From Chitinophagaceae bacterium (GTDB lineage: Bacteria > Bacteroidota > Bacteroidia > Chitinophagales > Chitinophagaceae), in contig JANWIY010000163.1 in NCBI GenBank assembly GCA_025449645.1, positions 1-64,000 on the forward strand: a stretch of 64,000 nt of DNA, written 5' to 3'. Position numbers and translations under genes: made by a program. Under the pieces are notes generated by a model, which did no database searches, was not told the DNA's origin, and saw only the letters and a list, made by a program, of their open reading frames with translations. Shown here in pieces: positions 26,645-34,127 of the stretch. Positions within the stretch are counted from its first letter, which is position 1; each line of letters starts with the position of its first letter.

Positions 26645-26676
26645 TTTTTACTTTTTACTTTTTAATTTTTAATTTG
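26645..26676 (+). repeat. R3 tract (TTTTTACTTTTTA type), copy 1, containing a start codon
   Basis: TTTTTACTTTTTACTTTTTA is followed by ATTTTTAATTTG. The terminal TTG (26674-26676) is the only plausible start of the HMG-CoA lyase-like gene. The same 3' half occurs at 57880-57912. Confidence 0.8.
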
Positions 26677-27537
26677 ACCCAACAAATCAAACTAATCGAA
26701 TGTCCGCGCGATGCGATGCAGGGATGGCCCCACATTATTCCCACGGAAAAGAAGATTGAATACCTCAATGCGCTCCTGAAGGTGGGATTTAACAGTCTTG
26801 ATTTCGGCAGTTTTGTTTCCTCAAAAGCCATTCCGCAAATGGCGGATACTAAGGAGGTTCTTGCCGGGTTGAGATTGAATGGGTCAGAAACGAGATTGCT
26901 TGCCATTGTTGCCAATACGCGGGGTGCGCGCGAAGCCTGTGGCTATTCCGAAATTAGCGATATCGGATTCCCCTTTTCTGTTTCGGAAACTTTTCAGCAG
27001 CGAAACGCGAATAGTTCTATAGAAAAATCTTTACTCACTGTTCATGAGATCCTGGAACTCTGCGGGGAAAATTCAAAACGGCTGGTTATTTATATTTCAA
27101 TGGCCTTTGGAAATCCTTACCGCGATCCATGGTCGGAAACCATCGTGCAGGATTGGATTCATAAGTTCGTCGAAATGAAAGCAGACGTTATCTCACTTGC
27201 GGATACGGTGGGTCTTGCAACTCCTGAACAGGTGTATTCCCTGGCCAGATTCACAATCACGCGGTTTCCCACAATTGAAACAGGCGTACACCTGCATTCG
27301 CGCAAAGAACACAGCATCCAAAAAGTGGAAGCTGCTTTTTCTGCTGGCTGCCATCGGTTTGACGGAGCATTGCGCGGGATCGGCGGCTGCCCGATGGCCG
27401 GTGATGAACTGGTTGGCAATTTGGATAGTTTGCTGCTGATTGACTATTTCCGAAACAAAAAGAGACCTGCAATATTGCACGAAGAGGCTCTGGAGCATGC
27501 TGTTGCCCTGACTGATGATATTTTTTTAAATCATTGA
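26674..27537 (+). CDS. Hydroxymethylglutaryl-CoA lyase family protein
   Basis: This TIM-barrel lyase (287 aa) would split HMG-CoA into acetyl-CoA and acetoacetate (leucine degradation) or act on a related acyl-CoA. Catalytic features are R12-D13 in ECPRDAMQGW, the metal-binding HLH in ETGVHLHSRKE, and the Cys loop in GGIGGCPMAGDELVGN. The start is TTG at 26674; the next ATG (M15) would remove the catalytic Arg-Asp. The TTG lies at the end of an R3 repeat tract. The GSCFA gene follows after one base. Confidence 0.88.
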   Translation: MTQQIKLIECPRDAMQGWPHIIPTEKKIEYLNALLKVGFNSLDFGSFVSSKAIPQMADTKEVLAGLRLNGSETRLLAIVANTRGAREACGYSEISDIGFPFSVSETFQQRNANSSIEKSLLTVHEILELCGENSKRLVIYISMAFGNPYRDPWSETIVQDWIHKFVEMKADVISLADTVGLATPEQVYSLARFTITRFPTIETGVHLHSRKEHSIQKVEAAFSAGCHRFDGALRGIGGCPMAGDELVGNLDSLLLIDYFRNKKRPAILHEEALEHAVALTDDIFLNH

Positions 27538-27538
27538 T

Positions 27539-28522
27539 GTGGAATCCTTTTTTTTGCCGATCCAGATAAACCCGCCCGCGGAAAGGATCCGCTACCAGCA
27601 GAAAATATTGCTGACCGGTTCCTGCTTTACTGAACACATTGGCAACTGGCTGGAAGATGTGAAATTTGATGTATTGCAAAATCCAAACGGGATTCTTTTT
27701 GATACGCTAAGCGTAGCAGGCAGCCTGGTCTCTTATGTCGAAGGAAGACAATACCAAAAAGGCGATCTTTTTTTTCTGAATGATCTTTGGCAAAGCTGGA
27801 AGCACCATGGCTTGTTCTCAGATACCAGCCAGCAACGCTGCCTCGAAAAGATAAACGAATCGCAGTCGGCCGCTCATGAATTCTTAAAAAAATCAGACTG
27901 GCTGATCATTACCCTCGGATCCGCTTTTTCTTACACGCTGAAGGAAAATCAAATGCCGGTTGCCAACTGCCATCGTGCACCTTCGGATTGGTTTACAAAG
28001 ACGCTATTGTCAATTGAGGATATGCTGGCCGTATTTGATGAAACTCTTCATCGCCTGTTTCAATTTAATCCTGCTCTGAGAATAATATTTACCGTTAGTC
28101 CGGTTCGCCATATCCGCGATGGAGTTATAGAAAATAACCGGAGTAAAGCGCGGCTCATTGAGATGGTTCACCATTTTGCGAATAAGTTTGACCGCATTTA
28201 TTATTTTCCCGCCTATGAACTGGTAATAGATGTGCTTCGTGATTACCGGTTTTTTGACAAAGACCTGGTGCATCCTAATTACCAGGCGACAGACTTCGTA
28301 TTGGATAATTTCATGCAACACTATGTGGAATCTTCATCCAGGGCCATCGCTGACGAAGTAAAAAAAATAAAAACCGCATACAGACATAGGGCGCTTCATC
28401 CGGATACCGAGGCGCACAAGCGCTTTCTAAATGAGTACCTGTTAAAAACAAAAGTACAGGCTGAAAAATACCCGTTCCTGGATTTTAAAAAGGAGATTGA
28501 CCACTTTTCCTCGTGGCCCTGA
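27539..28522 (+). CDS. GSCFA domain protein
   Basis: The 327-residue protein carries the signature GSCFTEHIG near residue 27, followed by NPNGILFD. The second half has LVHPNYQATDFVLDNF, with the D-x-x-H-type catalytic pair of SGNH-like hydrolases (VHPNYQA). GSCFA proteins are usually regarded as SGNH-hydrolase relatives of unknown substrate. The start is GTG at 27539, one base after the stop of the HMG-CoA lyase-like gene, so the two are an operon. Confidence 0.85.
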   Translation: MESFFLPIQINPPAERIRYQQKILLTGSCFTEHIGNWLEDVKFDVLQNPNGILFDTLSVAGSLVSYVEGRQYQKGDLFFLNDLWQSWKHHGLFSDTSQQRCLEKINESQSAAHEFLKKSDWLIITLGSAFSYTLKENQMPVANCHRAPSDWFTKTLLSIEDMLAVFDETLHRLFQFNPALRIIFTVSPVRHIRDGVIENNRSKARLIEMVHHFANKFDRIYYFPAYELVIDVLRDYRFFDKDLVHPNYQATDFVLDNFMQHYVESSSRAIADEVKKIKTAYRHRALHPDTEAHKRFLNEYLLKTKVQAEKYPFLDFKKEIDHFSSWP

Positions 28523-29066
28523 TGATTATTTTTTTAAATAAAGACCTAAAAACATGATTACCAGGGATACCCAGAAGGTAAACATCCATTTTGACCAGGC
28601 CAAATTTTGTTTGCGCAAGATTATCTTTTGTTGCATACCTAAGCTCATTTCTTCTTTCCATTTCTGACAGATCTGCCTTGGTCGCGAATTGCCTCAATTC
28701 ATTTATTAAGTCAGCTGCCATGGAATGGATGGATGAATGAACCTGTTTCAGTTCAGCTTTCATTTCAGCCCGCAACGAAATGTTGCCTTCATGAACCTGT
28801 TTCAGTTCATCTTTCATTTCGGCCCTAAAGGAATCGAATCTTAAATCAGCTTGTTTGAATTCATCCTTCATTTCAGTTTGCATGGAATGGATGACTGAAT
28901 GTACCTGTTTCAGTTCATCTTTCATTTCAGCCCGCAACGTATTGAGTTTTGAATCGGGTAGCTTGAAATCATTCTTTGTTTCTAACCGATTCGATTCGAT
29001 CTTTGAATCAAAGCGCTGCAGGTCTGATAGAATCAGTTGGAATTCGCTGTTGGAATCTTCATTCAT
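28485..29066 (-). CDS. Coiled-coil membrane-anchored protein, frameshifted near its C-terminus
   Basis: I do not recognise a named family. The protein is a coiled coil built from repeats of about 22 residues (AEMKDELKQVHSSIHSM and variants). At an A4 run (28589-28592) the frame as written turns into a non-hydrophobic tail and runs 38 bases into the convergent GSCFA gene. Reading with one A fewer gives instead a clear membrane helix (KWMFTFWVSLVIMFLGLYLKK) and a stop at 28526-28528, four bases from that gene. So the sequence carries a +1 frameshift, real or a sequencing error. The start is uncertain: ATG 29066 is used, but ATG 29126 and TTG 29174 are in frame. Confidence 0.7.
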   Translation of the reverse strand: MNEDSNSEFQLILSDLQRFDSKIESNRLETKNDFKLPDSKLNTLRAEMKDELKQVHSVIHSMQTEMKDEFKQADLRFDSFRAEMKDELKQVHEGNISLRAEMKAELKQVHSSIHSMAADLINELRQFATKADLSEMERRNELRYATKDNLAQTKFGLVKMDVYLLGIPGNHVFRSLFKKIIIRATRKSGQSPF

Positions 29067-29270
29067 GGTAAGTGCCGGTTTTGCAAGGATGTTTGTTTTG
29101 TTCCTGAACTGAAGCGGGCGGTTCATAATATCTGATGTAATTGTTCTGGACCAGCCTTTTTCAATGATGGACAAAACCTGAATGGCTTAATGCTGCTTTC
29201 CAAAATTAATCAAATACTTTTCCGGCTCGAAATGAATTCGTGAAAAAAGCATAAGTAAAATCACCCTTTT

Positions 29271-29870
29271 TTAATGGATCCGGTCGCCGCGGACATCCAT
29301 TTTTGAAATGACGGTGGCTTCGTATTTGAGCCATTCTGCCCAGCGATTGCGCACTTTTTCCTTTCCAAGAAAAGTTTCCGCGAGATCGATGAAGAGATGG
29401 TAATGGCCGGCTTCACTTTCCATAAAGCGGCGGTAGAAATTTTTCAGGTATTCGTCTTTGAGTCCTTCACTCAGGCGCTTGAACCGTTCACAACTGCGTG
29501 CTTCGATCATCGCCATGGTCAGGAGCTGATCCAGGAAGCGATCCTCGAAATCTCCTCCCCTGCGCTGAAAAGTGATGAGCTGATTTACATATTCATCCTT
29601 CCTTTGTTTTCCCAGCTTTAGTCCGCGTTTGGTCAGTTCGGCAAGAACCATCCGGAAGTGTCCCCATTCTTCCGTAACAATGGGCGCGAGCTCACTCACC
29701 AGTCTTGGCCGATCAGCATATTTCTGAATGAGTGAAATGCAGGTCGTCGCTGCCTTTTGTTCACAAAAGGCATGATCCGTCAGGATCTCCTCTATGGATA
29801 TGCCGGCCAGATCCACCCATCGCGGATCTGTGGGTAGTTGAAGCCCCAGGATGTTTTTGGTGATGGTCAT
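29271..29870 (-). CDS. miaE: tRNA-(ms2io6A)-hydroxylase MiaE-like
   Basis: This di-iron ferritin-like enzyme hydroxylates the isopentenyl side chain of ms2i6A37 in tRNA. The 199-residue protein has the family start (LGLQLPTDPRWVDLAG), then EEILTDHAFCEQKAA, TEEWGHFRMVLAEL (ExxH) and MESEAGHYHLFIDLAE (a second ExxH), with MIEARSCERF between. These supply the iron ligands. ATG 29870 fits the family length; an ATG at 29909 would add 13 residues. It is divergent from the BioF-type gene. Confidence 0.88.
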   Translation of the reverse strand: MTITKNILGLQLPTDPRWVDLAGISIEEILTDHAFCEQKAATTCISLIQKYADRPRLVSELAPIVTEEWGHFRMVLAELTKRGLKLGKQRKDEYVNQLITFQRRGGDFEDRFLDQLLTMAMIEARSCERFKRLSEGLKDEYLKNFYRRFMESEAGHYHLFIDLAETFLGKEKVRNRWAEWLKYEATVISKMDVRGDRIH

Positions 29871-29984
29871 CGTTTTGCAAATGTCTGAATTAAGGAGATC
29901 TTTGAACATTAAAGTTAATAAACCTCAATCCCTTATCAACGGCAGGCGGGCGGCCGCTATTAAAAATTGGGAGACCAACCATGT

Positions 29985-31103
29985 ATGCCTCAGGATTTTC
30001 TCGATAGAAAATTGCAGGACAGATTTCAAAGAAATGCTTATCGCCGTTTGCAACTGGCAGCGGGCGAGCATGATTTCTTTTCCAACGATTACCTGGGTAT
30101 TTCCAGGAACGGGCTGATCGACGAGAAGCTTAAAGGGAATTCTTTTTCACATGGATCTACCGGCTCGAGGCTGCTGGCAGGGAATTATCCATTAATTGAA
30201 GAAACAGAGCGAATGATTGCGAACTTCCATGAATCGCCCTCCGCCCTGATATTCAATTCCGGTTATGATGCAAACCTGGGTCTTTTGTCATGCATTGCCG
30301 AAAGAGGCGATACTATTTTGTATGATAAGCTGAGTCATGCTTCAATCCGTGATGGGGTCAGGCTCTCGCAGGCGCAAGCCTTTTCTTTTGGTCACAATGA
30401 CCTGGAGGATCTGAAAAATAAATTACTGAGAAAAAAGGGGGAGTGCTTTGTTGTTACCGAATCAGTTTTTTCTATGGATGGAGATATGGCACCAGTCAGG
30501 GAAATGCTTGCCCTTTGCGAGTCTGCTGATGCACGCCTGATCGTTGATGAAGCACATGCAACAGGCGTGGTTGGCAATCATGGAGAAGGCCTGATTCAGC
30601 ACGAAGGCATCCACCACAATTGTTTCGCGAGGATCATAACCTTTGGCAAAGCGCTGGGCTGTCATGGTGCTGCCATCTTATCCGGTGAACTGCTCCGGAA
30701 TTTCCTGATCAATTTTTCAAGGTCTTTTATTTTTACGACAGCCCTTCCTCCTGTTGCCATTGCTGCCATTAAAACTTCTTACGAGATTTTTCCGGACATG
30801 CATGCGGAAAGAGAGCAATTAAAAGATTTGATCCGTTTCTTCAGGCAAAATCAGACCATTCATACAGCTTCGGGGGAAACATATTTATTCAAAGAATCCG
30901 GTACGCCCGTTCAGGGGCTCATTGTTCCGGGAAATGCAAAAGTAAAAGCGGTTGCAAGTCAACTGGGCAGGATGGAGATGGACGTTCGGCCCATACTGTA
31001 TCCCACAGTTCCGGAAGGCGAAGAAAGGCTTCGGATTGCATTGCACAGTTTCAACAGCGTGGAAGAAGCCGGCGCGTTAGTCTCGGCGCTAAGAGAAATT
31101 TAA
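29985..31103 (+). CDS. bioF: 8-amino-7-oxononanoate synthase (BioF) / alpha-oxoamine synthase family
   Basis: This PLP enzyme (372 aa) would condense an acyl-CoA or acyl-ACP with alanine, as in biotin synthesis. It has FFSNDYLGISR, GSTGSRLLAGN, ESVFSMDGDMAP, LIVDEAHATGVVG and the PLP lysine in TFGKALGCHGAAI. No other bio gene is next to it, so a related oxoamine synthase is possible. The ATG at 29985 is chosen over an in-frame TTG at 29967. Its stop is four bases from that of the convergent DUF5686 gene. Confidence 0.87.
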   Translation: MPQDFLDRKLQDRFQRNAYRRLQLAAGEHDFFSNDYLGISRNGLIDEKLKGNSFSHGSTGSRLLAGNYPLIEETERMIANFHESPSALIFNSGYDANLGLLSCIAERGDTILYDKLSHASIRDGVRLSQAQAFSFGHNDLEDLKNKLLRKKGECFVVTESVFSMDGDMAPVREMLALCESADARLIVDEAHATGVVGNHGEGLIQHEGIHHNCFARIITFGKALGCHGAAILSGELLRNFLINFSRSFIFTTALPPVAIAAIKTSYEIFPDMHAEREQLKDLIRFFRQNQTIHTASGETYLFKESGTPVQGLIVPGNAKVKAVASQLGRMEMDVRPILYPTVPEGEERLRIALHSFNSVEEAGALVSALREI

Positions 31104-31107
31104 TTTG

Positions 31108-33684
31108 TCATTGGCGCGGGGGAGCCGGTGGGCGGCCTCCGGGATTACTCAATGCAGCGCTGAAAAATCCGCCGAACAGTCCATCCATTCCAAGCCTCAC
31201 TCCAACCTGGCCGGTTTTCCCATTGAGATAGGAAGCCACTACGTCCACACGGAATATTTTTAAGATATTTTCCAATCCGCCAAAGACTTCCACATAATTA
31301 TTATTGCGGTTTACATAAAAAGCATTGGATCCGGCGACCAGGTTCCACTGCAAATTTCTCAGGAGCGGAATCTTATTGGTGATCATGCCATTAAAATGCT
31401 GTTCAATATGGCCCACGGCGTAGAAAGCTGCAGTGGTGCTGTTTGCATAGTATGGGGCCAGCTGGAAGCTGTTGAGGTAAGGGGTTGCATAAAAAGTCTG
31501 GTTTCCATTGAAATGCTGGTAATCCTGGATAAACAATTTTCTCGTATTGAGGAAACCACCGATACTGAAACGGTATTTAAAAACACCTCGAAGTTTCAGG
31601 TTGAGGTAATCCCAAAATGAAAACTGCCATTTATCATAGTCCACATCGGACCCAAAAATGTCCGGAATTCCTTTACGGTAACTGAAAGCCAGGGTTGGGT
31701 ATTTGGAACCGATGGCCAGCTTGTTGTCCGGGAACTCGATATAACGCTGTCCGGGTTTGAACTGAAGATCGACGCCTGCAATCAATGCCTGATGCTGCTT
31801 GAACGGAGCATTCAGTTTTTCAAAAGGGTAATTCGGACTGAACGGAATGTTCTTATTTCCGAAGAAAGAAAAATCAGTTGTATTGGTCAGGGGGATACGG
31901 TCTTCGTACAATAGTGAACCCGTTATTCTGAATCCATTGTCAAAACGTGTTTTATATTGGACGGAGCCAAAATTATTTTCATAGATTTTCATGTAGTTCT
32001 TTCTAAACATCAGGGTATAGATCTCGTTGATAAATGGTCCGATCGGATTTTCCGGATTGAACTGGCTTACCCTTTTGCCTCCCGAGAAGGATAAGGAGGT
32101 ACGGCTGGCGCTGCCTCCGTTCAGATCGAAGACTCCTTTTTTCCGGTTAAAGTTCAGGGTGCCCCATGCATTCAGCCGGGTATTGCTGAATCCGTAACGG
32201 ATATGCGGGATGAATTCGGTACTATTACCTGTATTCGTATTTTCTTTCAGAAAGGCGGCTTCTCCGTTTAATACCAATCCCTCCACCGTATTGTATTCAA
32301 CCTTTAGCAGGAGGGGTTGGGTTGTGAATGACAAAGGATGTACAGGATTGTAGTCAGAGCGCTTGATCCCGTTGAATAAAATGTTTGTTATTGTAATGCC
32401 ACCTTGTTTTTTTCGCAGCGAGTCGATTACCCGTTTACTGGATGCAGAATCGTGATTGCTCCTGAAAATACTGTCCTTTATCCGGTAGTCTTCCAGTTCC
32501 TCCGGTTCCAATGGAACGGGTCTCAGGGAATCCCAGTAAGCAATTGTTTTTTTATTAACTCCTGTATCGTATTTTATCACTACGTTGTTGAAATATTTTT
32601 TCCTGAACCTGGGGCCCAGGTCGTACTTGCCGTAGACATTTAAAATACTGCCATCGGCATCTATCCCGAATTTTTTAAAATTGATATTCACTATCTGGTT
32701 CTGAGTCCTCCATACGTCCCGGGTAATGGGGGCCTGAATTTGCCGGATATTAAAAGTGTCTACAATTTCGAGCCCGTAATCCTTTGTCAGGGTTAAATCC
32801 AGACTGTGTATCCTCCAGTCACCGTCCGTAATATTGATCGTACCGGTAAAAAGCGGTTCAAACCTTCTTTTCGGGATCACCTGGATCTTATTGATTTCCT
32901 TTCCATCTTCAGTAAATGATCCCAGATATTTATAATGGTAATAATTTAATGCACCGTCTGCAATCGGGGAGACATATCCGCGAGGGCTCAATTGGGTAAT
33001 AAAAACGTTTACGTTATTGTTATAGAAATTGATGAAGGTGGGAAAATTAAAACCAAATCCATTTGTTCCGCTTTCTCTGCCTGATATGACCTCAAGTTTA
33101 ATCTTGTCCGGTTTTTTGTATGAGATTTTGGTCACCGATTCTGAAAGGTAAATGATGCCCTTTCCTACGGAATCCACGCCCAGTGCTTTCCGATCTTCTT
33201 CCTTCATTGACTTTCCCATTATCCTGGTGGGAAGGGTGCGGGTTTTCAGCAGCGTTTTAATATATGCTTCGCAGGTAAAGGAGTCCAGCGGGTTTTCATA
33301 GGATTTTCTCTTTTTGATAGCGTGGCGGATGATCTCATAGGCCGGATCTTCGGCGCCGGATTTTACTATGATCTCTTTCATGGAAGTTTGCTGAAGCGAC
33401 AATTTGAAATCCAGGGTCAGCGGTTCCGTTCCAAGGTTTATTGTTTTCTCCTGGCGGCCATACCCGACGTATTGGCAAACAATGGTATATTTTCCGGCGG
33501 GAAGGTCAATGAAATACCTGCCGCTGTTATTACTTGTTGTTCCGCGCGAAGTCCCTTTTACAAAAACAGAAGCATAGGGAAGAAGGGTACCCTTGTTGTC
33601 GGTTACTGTCCCGCTGATCCTGGCTGCCAGGAGGGGGTGAAAATGGACAAAACAAAATGAAAAAAGAATAAGGGCCTGCTTCAT
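31108..33684 (-). CDS. DUF5686 protein with carboxypeptidase-regulatory-like domain
   Basis: This large outer-membrane protein (858 aa) has a signal peptide, then a carboxypeptidase-regulatory-like beta-sandwich (ISGTVTDNKGTLLPYASVFVKGT, about residues 22-105), then the long DUF5686 beta-barrel region. It is not a TonB receptor: no plug is seen. The function of the family is unknown, and it is common in Bacteroidota. The tail is proline/arginine-rich. It is third in a minus-strand run after the penicillin acylase gene and a small membrane protein. Confidence 0.85.
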   Translation of the reverse strand: MKQALILFSFCFVHFHPLLAARISGTVTDNKGTLLPYASVFVKGTSRGTTSNNSGRYFIDLPAGKYTIVCQYVGYGRQEKTINLGTEPLTLDFKLSLQQTSMKEIIVKSGAEDPAYEIIRHAIKKRKSYENPLDSFTCEAYIKTLLKTRTLPTRIMGKSMKEEDRKALGVDSVGKGIIYLSESVTKISYKKPDKIKLEVISGRESGTNGFGFNFPTFINFYNNNVNVFITQLSPRGYVSPIADGALNYYHYKYLGSFTEDGKEINKIQVIPKRRFEPLFTGTINITDGDWRIHSLDLTLTKDYGLEIVDTFNIRQIQAPITRDVWRTQNQIVNINFKKFGIDADGSILNVYGKYDLGPRFRKKYFNNVVIKYDTGVNKKTIAYWDSLRPVPLEPEELEDYRIKDSIFRSNHDSASSKRVIDSLRKKQGGITITNILFNGIKRSDYNPVHPLSFTTQPLLLKVEYNTVEGLVLNGEAAFLKENTNTGNSTEFIPHIRYGFSNTRLNAWGTLNFNRKKGVFDLNGGSASRTSLSFSGGKRVSQFNPENPIGPFINEIYTLMFRKNYMKIYENNFGSVQYKTRFDNGFRITGSLLYEDRIPLTNTTDFSFFGNKNIPFSPNYPFEKLNAPFKQHQALIAGVDLQFKPGQRYIEFPDNKLAIGSKYPTLAFSYRKGIPDIFGSDVDYDKWQFSFWDYLNLKLRGVFKYRFSIGGFLNTRKLFIQDYQHFNGNQTFYATPYLNSFQLAPYYANSTTAAFYAVGHIEQHFNGMITNKIPLLRNLQWNLVAGSNAFYVNRNNNYVEVFGGLENILKIFRVDVVASYLNGKTGQVGVRLGMDGLFGGFFSAALSNPGGRPPAPPRQ

Positions 33685-33746
33685 GAACAGAAAATAAAGA
33701 CGAAGCTAAGTGATAGATCGTTGCTTTTCTCTGCCGGGCTTCTGAT

Positions 33747-34115
33747 TTACTTCGATGAAGGAGCGTGGAAAACAATTCTTCTTCCGTAAGATCCTGCCAG
33801 GGCAGCAAAACCCGCAACAAGGGCTCCGATGAGCGAGGTGATTATTATCAGCAGAAGAGAAGATCCGTCCAGGCCGAAGATATAAGCTATTTTTTGAGAA
33901 AGGATCCCGTTGTTTTTATTATCTATCCACCAGGCAAGTACTTCCCATAAAAGAAATACGCCAAGGAAACCAGAGAGAAAAGAATAGGCCGGCTTCTGCG
34001 GTATGGCTGCACTTACTGCAAATGCGGCAATGGCGATTCCCCACCAGGGAAGATACAGCCCGCTTACGAATGAAAGCAACGCCGTAACCAGAATGGAAAG
34101 TATGTATTTGAACAT
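33747..34115 (-). CDS. Hypothetical small membrane protein
   Basis: I recognise no family for this 122-residue protein. Four hydrophobic segments are visible (about 4-22, 24-40, 45-63 and 83-108), with conserved-looking WW pairs (LPWWG, LAWWID). It lies 12 bases after the penicillin acylase gene on the same strand and is probably co-transcribed with it. Confidence 0.7.
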   Translation of the reverse strand: MFKYILSILVTALLSFVSGLYLPWWGIAIAAFAVSAAIPQKPAYSFLSGFLGVFLLWEVLAWWIDNKNNGILSQKIAYIFGLDGSSLLLIIITSLIGALVAGFAALAGSYGRRIVFHAPSSK

Positions 34116-34127
34116 AATGATGCAGCT

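Noticed and set aside
28485-28526. True coding overlap between the coiled-coil and GSCFA genes
   Set aside because: The overlap exists only in the shifted frame; the frame with a membrane anchor stops at 28526 and removes it.
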